The notes below the pieces were generated by a model. That model saw only the letters and a program-made list of their open reading frames with translations, had not been told where the DNA came from and made no database searches. Positions 23,122 through 31,895 of a stretch of 64,000 nucleotides of DNA are shown here, one piece after another. The DNA comes from SIG299 sp964541485 (lineage in GTDB: Bacteria > Bacillota > Clostridia > Lachnospirales > Lachnospiraceae), in NCBI GenBank assembly GCA_964541485.1, contig CAZIQL010000008.1:1-64000 (forward strand), written 5' to 3'. A program made the position numbers and the translations under genes. Each line of letters starts with the position of its first letter. Positions within the stretch are counted from its first letter, which is position 1.

Positions 23122-24174
23122 TTATTGTAATGCTTTTTTTAAAGCGGCGTCTCTTTTCGCAAGTTCTCTGTCATGCGTTGCCATGATGGTTACAAGTTCA
23201 TCGTAGCTTGTTTTCTGCGGATTCCAGCCGAGGACCGTTTTTGCTTTGGTCGGGTCGCCCCATAAGTTATCCACATCTGTCGGACGGAACCATGCAGGAT
23301 TTACACAGACGAGCATTTTGCCGGTTGCAGTATCATAGCCCTTTTCCTCGATGCCGGTGCCTTCCCAGCGAAGCTCGATACCGTTTGCGCGGAAGGCTCT
23401 CTCGGTAAAATCTCTTACGGTGTGCTGTTCACCGGTTGCAATCACGAAATCCTCCGGTGTGTCATGCTGGAGAATCATCCACATACATTCCACGTAGTCC
23501 TTCGCATAACCCCAGTCACGCAGGGAATCCATATTTCCGAGCTCTAAATGGTCCTGAAGTCCTTCGGCAATTCGTCCGGCAGCAAGCGTGATTTTTCTTG
23601 TTACGAAGTTTTCGCCACGGCGTTCGGATTCATGATTGAATAAGATACCGTTTACTGCAAACATACCGTAGGCTTCTCTGTATTCCTTTGTAATCCAGAA
23701 ACCGTACTGCTTTGCCACGGCATAAGGGCTGTATGGGTGAAACGGTGTGGTTTCTCTTTGAGGGACTTCCTCTACCTTGCCGTAAAGCTCGGAGGTGGAA
23801 GCCTGATAAATCTTGGTTTGCTTCGTCAGACCAAGTATGCGCACGGCCTCTAAGATGCGAAGAACACCAAGAGCATCCACATCGCCGGAATATTCCGGAA
23901 CATCAAAGGAAACCTGTACGTGGGACTGTGCTGCCAGATTATAAATTTCATCCGGCATTACCATATGGATGATGCGAATTAAGGAGGAAGAGTCGGACAA
24001 ATCGCCATCATGCAGGGTAATAGCATTTTTTGCAATCAGGTGATCGATTCTTCCTGTGTTCGAGATGGAAGAACGTCTGACAATACCGTGTACCTCATAG
24101 CCCTTTTCTAATAAAAACTCTGCAAGATAAGAACCATCCTGCCCTGTAATTCCTGTAATTAATGCTTTTTTCAT
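23122..24174 (-). CDS. gmd: GDP-mannose 4,6-dehydratase
   Basis: A 350-residue extended SDR enzyme with N-terminal TGITGQDGSYLAEFLLEKGY, the catalytic ASTSELYGKVEEVPQ region and YAVAK. It removes water from GDP-mannose to give the 4-keto-6-deoxy intermediate used by Fcl. The frame is open 48 codons further upstream, but ATG 24174 is the start, with GAGG 5 nt before it and the family's normal N-terminus. It is the first gene of the operon and is divergent from the AraC gene. A hairpin at 24190-24214 sits between promoter region and start. Confidence 0.95.
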   Translation of the reverse strand: MKKALITGITGQDGSYLAEFLLEKGYEVHGIVRRSSISNTGRIDHLIAKNAITLHDGDLSDSSSLIRIIHMVMPDEIYNLAAQSHVQVSFDVPEYSGDVDALGVLRILEAVRILGLTKQTKIYQASTSELYGKVEEVPQRETTPFHPYSPYAVAKQYGFWITKEYREAYGMFAVNGILFNHESERRGENFVTRKITLAAGRIAEGLQDHLELGNMDSLRDWGYAKDYVECMWMILQHDTPEDFVIATGEQHTVRDFTERAFRANGIELRWEGTGIEEKGYDTATGKMLVCVNPAWFRPTDVDNLWGDPTKAKTVLGWNPQKTSYDELVTIMATHDRELAKRDAALKKALQ

Positions 24175-24189
24175 ACTATCCTCATTTCT

Positions 24190-24214
24190 GCATTCGGGGA
24201 AATTCCCGGAATGC
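24190..24214. promoter_or_regulatory. 25-bp imperfect palindrome upstream of gmd
   Basis: GCATTC and GAATGC arms enclose GGGAAATTCCC, with a single mismatched pair between the blocks. It lies 16-40 nt before the gmd start. It could be an operator or a 5'-leader hairpin close to the ribosome site. Confidence 0.5.
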
Positions 24215-24336
24215 GTATTTTTATTTTCAAAACAAAATTTTATCAGTTTTATGGAAAAAGATAAGGGGTTATTTTGTGGATAACTAGCATTATATTGACT
24301 TTTATGGTATGATGACAATAGGAAGGAGAAAAAAAT

Positions 24337-25197
24337 ATGAACTCATCGGTTTATCAGGGGAATACAACGGTATCTAACCGTATTTTATATACGCCATCCA
24401 TATTTGCCAGAACAAATCTTTTACATCTTCAGGAAACGGGAACAGTAAAAGCAAAGGAGCGTCATACCCTGCGCAGAGAGCACCTGGCATCCTATCTTTT
24501 CTTTGTCGTAAAAGAGGGCGAGGGAATGTTAGAGTATGACGGAGCAAGTTATCCATTGAAGGCAGGAGATTGCGTGTTTCTGGATTGTCAAAAAAACCAT
24601 GCGCATCAGACCTCCGAAAACCTTTGGACGTTACAGTGGGTGCATTTTTACGGACCGAATATGAACGGTATTTATGAGAAGTTTACAGAGCGTTGCGGAG
24701 TTCCATGGTTTCGGACGGAACAGGCAGAAACGTATGAGGGAATCTTAGATGAAATTTTTGGGATAGCATCTTCTGATAATTACATCAGAGATATGCGGCT
24801 ATATGAAAAAATTACAGAGTTACTTTGTCTGATTATGGAGGAAAGCTGGAATCCGGAACGTCAGAGAACCTGGAACAGACAAAAACGGAACATGCAGGAT
24901 GTGAAGGATTATATTGACCAGCACTTTCAGGAAAAGATTACTTTGGACTCCCTGGTAGAAAGGTTTTTTATCAATAAGTTCTATTTAACCAGAGTGTTTC
25001 GTGAGCAGTTTGGAATTTCAGTCAATGCTTATTTGTTGCAGGTCAGAGTCACTTATGCAAAACGTTTATTGCGTTTTTCGGATCTTTCGATTGAACAGAT
25101 TGGATATGATTGCGGAGTAAGTGACCCGAATTATTTTTCCAGAGTATTTAAGAAGATAGAGGGGGTTACTCCGGGGGAGTATAGGAAGAAATGGTAG
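24337..25197 (+). CDS. AraC-family transcriptional regulator
   Basis: A 286-residue regulator with an N-terminal cupin sensor domain (LASYLFFVVKEGEGMLEYDG, PLKAGDCVFLDCQKNHAHQT) and a C-terminal pair of AraC helix-turn-helix motifs (ITLDSLVERFFINKFYLTRVFREQFGIS; DLSIEQIGYDCGVSDPNYFSRVFKKIEGVTPGEYR). It is divergent from the GDP-fucose operon with 162 bp between the starts, so the likely target is that operon, perhaps sensing fucose or another sugar. This is inferred from position. The ribosome site is GGAAGGAG. Confidence 0.9.
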   Translation: MNSSVYQGNTTVSNRILYTPSIFARTNLLHLQETGTVKAKERHTLRREHLASYLFFVVKEGEGMLEYDGASYPLKAGDCVFLDCQKNHAHQTSENLWTLQWVHFYGPNMNGIYEKFTERCGVPWFRTEQAETYEGILDEIFGIASSDNYIRDMRLYEKITELLCLIMEESWNPERQRTWNRQKRNMQDVKDYIDQHFQEKITLDSLVERFFINKFYLTRVFREQFGISVNAYLLQVRVTYAKRLLRFSDLSIEQIGYDCGVSDPNYFSRVFKKIEGVTPGEYRKKW

Positions 25198-25265
25198 GGT
25201 ATGGTAGCAAGATGCCTCTATTGTAAAGCTAAAATACAAAAAGGAATATGTGATGAACAAGCGGA

Positions 25266-25293
25266 TTGAATAGTCTATAAAATTTGATATAAT
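25266..25293 (+). promoter_or_regulatory. Promoter of the acyltransferase gene
   Basis: TTGAAT (25266-25271), a 16-nt spacer and TGATATAAT with TATAAT at 25288-25293. Confidence 0.6.
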
Positions 25294-25329
25294 AAATAGT
25301 AATTATTTTTGAATTTTGAGGTAAATGTT

Positions 25330-26301
25330 ATGAGTAGAAGATATAGTATTGATGTATTGAGAGTTATAAGTGCTCTGGCGGTTATTATCATTCATGTTGT
25401 TACTGCTCCTGTGCATAATGCCACAGGGGAAGTTAGTGTATCATTAAGAGCAAATTTAAATTTAGTACACACTTTGATGTTATGGGCAATTCCTGTTTTC
25501 TTTATGATAACAGGATATTGCTTAATGATGAAACAGGAATGTACATATAAATATTGCTTTTCACACGTGTTAAAGTATATCGGTGTCTTATTTACAGTCG
25601 GGCTTTTCTATTCATTGCTTGAGGAAGTTTTTATGGCAAAAACCATGAATGCTGCGATTGTCATCAAGTCAGTGTTCAATGTAATTACGGGTGATTTATG
25701 GGATCATATGTGGTTTATATATTCAATTATCGGAATCTATTTGGTTATGCCTATTATTCACTGCTTCATGCAGCAGGGGGAAAAGAATATATTAATTCTT
25801 ACAGGTTTGTTGTTTTTCTTTACCATATTGTGTCCTTCGATGGAGGAATACATTTCTATAGGAGTGGAGTTCCCGTTCGGTGGTTTTTTATTTTATGTCT
25901 GTTTTGGTGGCATGATTTCAAAGTGTAAGGTGAACAAAAGATTATTGCTGTTTTCAGGTTTAATAGGGGGATTATCGGTTGTGTATGTAATCGTTGCTGA
26001 TAATCATGTGCTCAATTACACGTATTTGCCCGTTTGCTTGATTGCAATGAGTATTTTCTCGATTGTAAGTCAGCTGAATATGAAGCCGAATAAGCTTGTT
26101 CTCAAGGTTTCTGAATGCACATTCGGAATATATCTGATTCAACCTCTTTTTGTCAATATAGCGCTAAAACTGCTAAGGATAGATTTACTTAGCAATTTAC
26201 CGGGAGTAAGGTTGTGTGTATTTGCGACACTAATTTTTGCTGCTTCATTGGTTACAACTTATGTGCTAAGAAAGATACCGGTTGTGAAAAAATTATTTTA
26301 A
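25330..26301 (+). CDS. Acyltransferase 3 family membrane protein
   Basis: A 323-residue polytopic membrane protein of the acyltransferase-3 family. The family opening RRYSIDVLRVISALAVIIIHVV supplies the conserved Arg and His, and VFFMITGYCLM and WFIYSIIGIYLVMPII follow. About ten membrane helices are visible. Such proteins transfer acetyl or succinyl groups from the cytosol to cell-surface sugars. Its place at the head of the polysaccharide locus suggests it acetylates the repeat unit. ATG 25330 is chosen with GAGGT 7 nt upstream. Confidence 0.85.
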   Translation: MSRRYSIDVLRVISALAVIIIHVVTAPVHNATGEVSVSLRANLNLVHTLMLWAIPVFFMITGYCLMMKQECTYKYCFSHVLKYIGVLFTVGLFYSLLEEVFMAKTMNAAIVIKSVFNVITGDLWDHMWFIYSIIGIYLVMPIIHCFMQQGEKNILILTGLLFFFTILCPSMEEYISIGVEFPFGGFLFYVCFGGMISKCKVNKRLLLFSGLIGGLSVVYVIVADNHVLNYTYLPVCLIAMSIFSIVSQLNMKPNKLVLKVSECTFGIYLIQPLFVNIALKLLRIDLLSNLPGVRLCVFATLIFAASLVTTYVLRKIPVVKKLF

Positions 26302-26387
26302 TGATTATTGGGATTTTTTCTTCTGCCTTTTCTATAAGGAGGCATTCGTTTCAAGGAAAATGACAGAAACAGAGGTAAATCTTTGCT

Positions 26388-26415
26388 TTGAAAACAGCAG
26401 AGAATGTGGTAAAAT
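26388..26415 (+). promoter_or_regulatory. Probable main promoter of the polysaccharide operon
   Basis: TTGAAA (26388-26393), a 16-nt spacer and TAAAAT (26410-26415), 51 bp before the initiating transferase gene. The genes from 26466 to 36071 follow with short gaps or overlaps. Confidence 0.55.
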
Positions 26416-26465
26416 GAAATGAAAAGTGTTTTGTAAAAAAGAAAAAATGAGAAGGGCAAGAGAAA

Positions 26466-27089
26466 ATGTATAAACGTTGTGTAAAACGAGGAATAGATTT
26501 TATTTTATCCACCATTGGTATTCTGGTGTTGGCACTTCCGATGCTGGTGATTGCCGTGATTATTAAGGTTACAGATCCGGGACCGGTATTTTTTAAGCAG
26601 AAGAGAGTGGGGATTCATAAAAGTCATTTCAGTTTGTTGAAATTTCGTTCCATGAAAATGGCAACGCCGAGAGATGTACCGACACACCTGTTAGAAAATC
26701 CGGAGCAATATATTACGAAGATTGGCGGATTTTTGAGAAAAACCAGTTTGGATGAATTGCCGCAGCTGTTTAATATATGGCGTGGAGAGATGAGTTGCAT
26801 CGGACCAAGACCGGCATTGTGGAATCAGTTTGATTTGATTGAGGAGCGCGACAAGTATGGTGCCAATGATGTGATGCCGGGTCTGACAGGATGGGCACAA
26901 ATCAATGGCAGGGACGAACTGGAGATTCCGGTGAAAGCAAAGCTTGACGGAGAATATGTAGAGAAAATGAGCTTCCTCTTTGATGTAAAATGTTTCTTTG
27001 GCACGATTAAGAGTGTACTGAAGAAAGAAGGCATTGTTGAGGGTGGTACCGGTAAAATGAAGGAAGAAAGGATCAAAGAAAAACAATGA
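26466..27089 (+). CDS. Undecaprenyl-phosphate sugar-1-phosphate transferase (initiating enzyme)
   Basis: A 207-residue member of the bacterial sugar transferase (WbaP/WcaJ C-terminal) family. It has one N-terminal membrane segment (FILSTIGILVLALPMLVIAV), the DPGPVFFKQKRVG motif, KFRSMKM, RKTSLDELPQLFNIWRGEMS and GPRPAL, then PGLTGWAQINGR. It loads the first sugar phosphate onto the lipid carrier and so starts each repeat unit. No five-helix N-terminal domain is present, as in the short PglC-like group. The sugar cannot be told. It overlaps the next gene by 4 nt. Confidence 0.92.
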   Translation: MYKRCVKRGIDFILSTIGILVLALPMLVIAVIIKVTDPGPVFFKQKRVGIHKSHFSLLKFRSMKMATPRDVPTHLLENPEQYITKIGGFLRKTSLDELPQLFNIWRGEMSCIGPRPALWNQFDLIEERDKYGANDVMPGLTGWAQINGRDELEIPVKAKLDGEYVEKMSFLFDVKCFFGTIKSVLKKEGIVEGGTGKMKEERIKEKQ

Positions 27090-27982
27090 TACCAATGGTA
27101 AGTGTAGTAGTGGCTACGTATCGACAGGAAGAAAGCCTTGGTGCCGCACTGGAGTCATTAGTGAATCAGACTTATCCCAATTATGAAATTGTGCTGGTAG
27201 ATGATAACGCAAAGCCGGAGTGGAATAAAAAAGTACATGCGATTGTGGAACAATTCCAAACAGAGCATCCGGACACAGAAATTACCTATATAGAAAATCA
27301 GCAGAATCAGGGTTCTGCAAGAACGCGTAATATCGGAATCGAAAAGGCAAAAGGAGACTATATAACTTTTTTGGATGATGATGATGTATATCTTCCGGAA
27401 AAGATAGAGCATCAAGTGACAATCATGATGCAGGAAGAGGCAGATTATAGTATAACGGACCTATATCTTTACAGCGAAAAAGGGAAACTGATAGATCGGC
27501 GGATACATTCCTATGTAAAAAAAACAGATGTCCGGTCTTTGACAGAGTATCATTTCATGTATCATATGACGGGAACTGATTCCATGATGTTTAGGAAAGA
27601 GTATATAATGCGAATCGGCTGCTTTGATGAAATAGATCTTGGAGATGAATTTTACTTGATGCAAAAGGCTATTTCGGGGAATGGGAAGTTCTGTTATATT
27701 CCGGGATGTTATATTAAAGCGGTTGTTCATACCGGAGAAGTTGGGTTGTCCAGCGGTCAGAATAAAATTGATTGTGAGATGCGGTTGTATGAGTTTAAGA
27801 AGGGCTGTTTTGACCGGATAGACCGTAGGAGCAGGAGATATATTCGCATGAGACACTATGCAGTGCTTGCTTTTGCAGAGCTGCGGAGAAGGTCATATTT
27901 GGCTTTTTTCAAAAATGCGATTTGTGCTGCGTTCAGTTCTCCGATAGGGTGTGTTCAGTTATTAGCTGCACGCAGAGGATAA
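27086..27982 (+). CDS. GT2-family glycosyltransferase
   Basis: A 298-residue GT-A enzyme with the family opening VSVVVATYRQEESLGAALES, an early LVDDNA acidic pair, and the metal-binding FLDDDDVYLP motif. A DLGDEFYLMQKA segment provides the ED-type catalytic acid region. It should add one sugar from a nucleotide donor in the assembly of the repeat unit. Start overlaps the sugar transferase stop (ATGA), so translation is coupled. Donor and acceptor are not predictable. Confidence 0.88.
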   Translation: MIPMVSVVVATYRQEESLGAALESLVNQTYPNYEIVLVDDNAKPEWNKKVHAIVEQFQTEHPDTEITYIENQQNQGSARTRNIGIEKAKGDYITFLDDDDVYLPEKIEHQVTIMMQEEADYSITDLYLYSEKGKLIDRRIHSYVKKTDVRSLTEYHFMYHMTGTDSMMFRKEYIMRIGCFDEIDLGDEFYLMQKAISGNGKFCYIPGCYIKAVVHTGEVGLSSGQNKIDCEMRLYEFKKGCFDRIDRRSRRYIRMRHYAVLAFAELRRRSYLAFFKNAICAAFSSPIGCVQLLAARRG

Positions 27983-28025
27983 CTTGAGAACTTTGAGATT
28001 GCATTGAAATTAGGAGGATAAAAAA

Positions 28026-28922
28026 TTGAAGCATATAGAAAAGACTAGCATAAAACACATTTGTTGGTTTCTTATATCTATGATAATAATTGTAATGGCA
28101 TATGTTTTTGCACGAAAGGAAATCTTGAAAAAGATAATAGTTGTAGACGACGATTTTTTATGGGTATATCAGGTGGATAGCATTAGTACGGAAAAGGGAA
28201 ATGTGCATGTGTCCGGTTGGGCATTCGAAATAGCTGATGATGCACAGTCGGGAAATTGTGAGATTATTCTGCGTGATACCGAAACGCAGAAGCTCTATTT
28301 CGGGAAAATGGAATATCATGAGAGAAGTGATGTGGATGCTTACTTTTCCTGTGAATATGACTATAATAATTCGGGTTTTTCTGCGATGTTTAGAAATATA
28401 TATTCTGATAGTACAGTGTATGAAGTTCTTTTGCGACCGGAAGGTGACCGAAATGCATTTTCAACCGGGATTTACTATGCAAACGGTGAAATGATGTTTG
28501 TACATCCGGATGAATATACGCCTTTGGAACTTGAGGGTACAGAATTGGCTGAGGTTGTGCAAAATGGCGTATTGAGAGTATATGAAAAAGAGCAGGGCAT
28601 GTATGTGTATCAATACAAAGGAGAGTTGTATTGGATTGCTGAAGAGTCTTATGGTTTTGTGAATGGAGATGCTTTTATACAGTATCAGTTATATACGACA
28701 CAGATGGAGAACCTGCCGGAAGAACGAAGAAAAAACGGCTGGAACTGGGATAACTTAGGATTTGTTTTTTCAACCAAAGAGTTAAATGAGAGTGCATATG
28801 GTAACTACCGAGTCGCAAAGACTGTCATACCAACAGACTATTCTGTTACATGGATATGGACGGGTAATTACAGTGATAATTTAAATTGGAGATGTGATTT
28901 CCGTCCGTGGTTTGAGTTTTAA
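28026..28922 (+). CDS. Membrane-anchored protein of unknown function with a TTG start
   Basis: A 298-residue protein not recognised by me. It has one N-terminal membrane segment (ICWFLISMIIIVMAYVF) followed by an extracytoplasmic domain rich in aromatic residues and beta-strand patterns (VHVSGWAFEIADDAQ, CEIILRDTETQKLYFGKM, VYEVLLRPEGDRNAF, WIWTGNYSDNLNWRCDF). It starts with TTG at 28026, set by a TAGGAGGA site 6-9 nt upstream; there is no ATG in a suitable place. Lying between glycosyltransferases, it is probably linked to the surface polysaccharide. It could bind or modify sugar. Confidence 0.65.
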   Translation: MKHIEKTSIKHICWFLISMIIIVMAYVFARKEILKKIIVVDDDFLWVYQVDSISTEKGNVHVSGWAFEIADDAQSGNCEIILRDTETQKLYFGKMEYHERSDVDAYFSCEYDYNNSGFSAMFRNIYSDSTVYEVLLRPEGDRNAFSTGIYYANGEMMFVHPDEYTPLELEGTELAEVVQNGVLRVYEKEQGMYVYQYKGELYWIAEESYGFVNGDAFIQYQLYTTQMENLPEERRKNGWNWDNLGFVFSTKELNESAYGNYRVAKTVIPTDYSVTWIWTGNYSDNLNWRCDFRPWFEF

Positions 28923-28991
28923 GGAAAACGGTTAAGAGAGAGACTAGTTGTTTCGGTGATTGTGTGGCAATCAACGAAGAAAGGAATAAAA

Positions 28992-29807
28992 ATGAAATTT
29001 TCAATAGTAATTGTTTCGTACAATGCCGGAAATAAATTGAATGAAACAATACAGTCGGTCTTGGCACAAACATATGATGATTATGAAATCATAGTAAAGG
29101 ATGGTTGTTCGAACGACGGAAGTATAGAAAATATAGTTTCAAGCGGTAAACTCAGAGTTTTTGTGAGCAAAGACAGGGGTATTTATGATGCGATGAATCA
29201 GGCGATGGAATATGTCACCGGTGAGTATATTCTATTTCTCAATTGCGGAGATAAACTGTATTCGGAATCTGTTCTGGAAAAAGCCAGCCGCTTTATCGGA
29301 ACAGTAGGAGGGTGTATCTGCTATGGTGATACTTTTATTCGTTCCAGAAAAGGTGTTGTAGTTTATTCGGACAAGTTATCTGACTATCAGTTGATGACCA
29401 AAACAGTATGCCATCAAAGTATCTTCTTTGCAAAGGAGATATTTGAAAAAGAGAAGTACGATTGGGAAACATACAGATTGGCTGCGGACATGGCGTTGTA
29501 TGTAAAATGCATAAAAAAATTAGGTATTACGACCCGACACCTTCCTATGATTGTTGCCGATTATGAAGGGAACGGTACTTCGGAGACAAATGCGCACAGG
29601 AAGCAGATCATGCGTGAGAAAAAGAGTATTCTGAAAAGGTATCTTAGCCGGAAGGAATATGTTCTGGGAAGTGTTATGAAACTGGTTTCGCTGAAATATT
29701 TTAAAGAAATTCTTGCAACAAATGCATGGTTCCGAGGAATGTACGAACGAATCGCGATTGTGGTCCTGAAGCGTCGGGCATCAAAGTATAAGGAATCGGT
29801 AGATTGA
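28992..29807 (+). CDS. GT2-family glycosyltransferase, paralogue of the next gene
   Basis: A 271-residue GT-A enzyme with FSIVIVSYNAGNKLNETIQS, EIIVKDGCSNDGS and LFLNCGDKLY (the NxGD in place of DxD, as in WcaA/WcaE-like transferases). It is clearly similar to the next protein (shared SVLAQ-Y--YEIIVKDG, GIYDAMNQA/GIYNAMNQA, H-S-FF), so the two arose by duplication and now probably add different sugars. ATG 28992 has AAAGGA 6 nt upstream; the longer frame to 28956 lacks a site. Confidence 0.87.
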   Translation: MKFSIVIVSYNAGNKLNETIQSVLAQTYDDYEIIVKDGCSNDGSIENIVSSGKLRVFVSKDRGIYDAMNQAMEYVTGEYILFLNCGDKLYSESVLEKASRFIGTVGGCICYGDTFIRSRKGVVVYSDKLSDYQLMTKTVCHQSIFFAKEIFEKEKYDWETYRLAADMALYVKCIKKLGITTRHLPMIVADYEGNGTSETNAHRKQIMREKKSILKRYLSRKEYVLGSVMKLVSLKYFKEILATNAWFRGMYERIAIVVLKRRASKYKESVD

Positions 29808-29844
29808 AAGAGATGAGTATCTATTAACAGAAGGAGATCCTGAT

Positions 29845-30645
29845 ATGGGAGTTATGTTCAGTATTATTACGGTGTGTCTTAACGCCGGTAATGCGATTCT
29901 TGAAACACTTAATTCCGTCTTGGCTCAAGAGTATAGTGATTATGAAATCATAGTAAAAGACGGTATCTCAAAGGATAATACGCTTGCCTTAATACCGGAG
30001 TCTGAAAAGATTCGCGTTTATTCGGAGAAGGATTCCGGTATATATAACGCAATGAATCAGGCAGTGAAGTATGCAGATGGTAAGTATCTGTGTTTTTTGA
30101 ATGCAGGGGATGTGTTTGCCTCAGCTCAGGTATTGGGTGAGGTTGCCAAATGCATAGAGCGTCAAAGGGCAGATCTTTATTACGGAGATTATGTTCGAAA
30201 CGGAGTAATTGTGAGACAGCCGGCAGCGTTGACCGCCTTTGCATTATTCAGGAATCCACTGAATCATCAGTCCATGTTTTTTTCGCGCGCATTATTTTCC
30301 GGGGATGTTGGATGTTATGATGAAAGCTATCGGATATTGGCAGATTATGAATTAACGGTGCGTACCTTCTTTTCAAATAAAGAAATGGTTTATATTCCTG
30401 TCACGGTGGATATCTATGAAGGAAATGGCGTATCAGAGAGTAAGACAGGAAGAACTCGTGCCAATGCCGAGATGCGCAGGATAAGAAAATTATACTATGG
30501 AGTAAAGTATTATGTGTACAGTCTGCTGATTGCCTGTACGTTAGTAAAGCTTCGCCAATGGATGGTAAAGGACAGCACACCAAAGTGGATTGTGCAGACC
30601 TACCGTGGGATTGCGAATGCAATCAATGTAAGAGGTAGAAAATAA
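29845..30645 (+). CDS. GT2-family glycosyltransferase, paralogue of the previous gene
   Basis: A 266-residue GT-A enzyme: FSIITVCLNAGNAILETLNS, EYSDYEIIVKDGISKDN, GIYNAMNQAVKYADGKYLC and FLNAGDVF. As in the preceding paralogue, the metal motif is NAGD rather than DxD. LADYELTVRTFF gives the later catalytic region. An AAGGAGATCC site precedes ATG 29845. Its stop overlaps the start of the polymerase gene by one base (TAATG). Sugar specificity unknown. Confidence 0.87.
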   Translation: MGVMFSIITVCLNAGNAILETLNSVLAQEYSDYEIIVKDGISKDNTLALIPESEKIRVYSEKDSGIYNAMNQAVKYADGKYLCFLNAGDVFASAQVLGEVAKCIERQRADLYYGDYVRNGVIVRQPAALTAFALFRNPLNHQSMFFSRALFSGDVGCYDESYRILADYELTVRTFFSNKEMVYIPVTVDIYEGNGVSESKTGRTRANAEMRRIRKLYYGVKYYVYSLLIACTLVKLRQWMVKDSTPKWIVQTYRGIANAINVRGRK

Positions 30646-31895
30646 TGCTGAAATGTCGTGTTAATTTAAAAAAAGTATTTTGCTATTTGTTTGTTCTGTT
30701 CGCGGTCTTTGCGACAGACTCCATGATTACCATATCGATTAATGTGAATACTTCTTTTTATTATGGGATGCGTATTGCAGCATTGATTCTTTGTCCCGTT
30801 TTTTTACTCCTTGCAGTGAATATTAAGGCACTGAGAAAAAATTTTTTGTGTATTACTCTTTTGCTGGGAGTATCCCTGGTTCTTACAGCGGTTTTAAATT
30901 CGGACTATGCCTATATTATTCTGTTAAAGCTGGTGTATTTTCTTTTGGGGTACTGCGCAGTAAAGTATTTTGGATCAGATAACATTGTTAAGGCATATGT
31001 GCATATAATGCTGTTAATAACAGTCTGGTCTCTGGTGTGTTATGTAATTTCGATTTTTTCCTTAGCACCTTTTTCAAATTTTCCTGAAATTACAATTGTT
31101 GCAGCGAAATCTAAAATAGTATCTCGCTTTTACAATGCATTTTTTGCGGTTCTTCCTCAGACGTCGTATGATTCCATTGTGAGAAACTATGGTATGTTTG
31201 CTGAACCCGGAATATATCAGGTGTATTTATTATTAGCGATGATGCTTGTGTTGTATAAAAAAGAATTTAAGCATAGAACATTTTCATTGGGATTATTCGT
31301 GCTTGCAATGCTTACAACATTTTCGACAACGGGTTATATTGTTACAATTCTACTGCTTTTTGTGTACTTTGTGACAAATTACGAGGTGAAATACTGGCAA
31401 AAGCTCGTTGGCTTTTTTATTGTCGTAGTTGCAATCGGAATAATTGCACAAAATGAGTATCTGGCGGATTTGGTATTTGGAAAACTGCAAAACAAGTCCA
31501 ATGCCTCTACGATAAGCAGATTATATTCCTTTGTGGTCAATTTTAAAATATGGTTAAGAAATCCGGCGGTGGGAGTCGGACCTGTGAATGTAAATGCGCT
31601 GTCCGATGAAATTGCATATGCGCTGACGGGATCAACGTTTTTTCATAACACCAATACATTTATGTATACTTTGGGGTGCTATGGAATTGGAGTTTTTGGC
31701 ATAGAGATGTGGAAAGCGTTCCGATTTTCGTTGTATTTAGACAAAAGTAAGATGGCTGCACTTTGTCTTCTGGTTGTTATGGTGCTGTGTTTATCCGGCG
31801 AGAATCTGACCCACTCATTATTAATTGAAACAATACTGTTCTGTGGTGCTGTAAAGCCGAAAGAGAATGCGATAAAGGGAGGATGTAGAGAATGA
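30645..31895 (+). CDS. wzy: Wzy-like polysaccharide polymerase
   Basis: A 416-residue hydrophobic protein with about 10-12 membrane helices and one larger extracytoplasmic loop between residues about 150 and 180 (RFYNAFFAVLPQTSYDSIVRNYGMFAEPGIYQ). The loop and the NPAVGVGPVNVN segment resemble the O-antigen polymerase/ligase family. Wzy proteins have low identity, so the call relies on topology and its place between glycosyltransferases and a flippase. It would join repeat units on the outer face of the membrane. Translation is coupled to both neighbours by overlaps. Confidence 0.75.
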   Translation: MLKCRVNLKKVFCYLFVLFAVFATDSMITISINVNTSFYYGMRIAALILCPVFLLLAVNIKALRKNFLCITLLLGVSLVLTAVLNSDYAYIILLKLVYFLLGYCAVKYFGSDNIVKAYVHIMLLITVWSLVCYVISIFSLAPFSNFPEITIVAAKSKIVSRFYNAFFAVLPQTSYDSIVRNYGMFAEPGIYQVYLLLAMMLVLYKKEFKHRTFSLGLFVLAMLTTFSTTGYIVTILLLFVYFVTNYEVKYWQKLVGFFIVVVAIGIIAQNEYLADLVFGKLQNKSNASTISRLYSFVVNFKIWLRNPAVGVGPVNVNALSDEIAYALTGSTFFHNTNTFMYTLGCYGIGVFGIEMWKAFRFSLYLDKSKMAALCLLVVMVLCLSGENLTHSLLIETILFCGAVKPKENAIKGGCRE

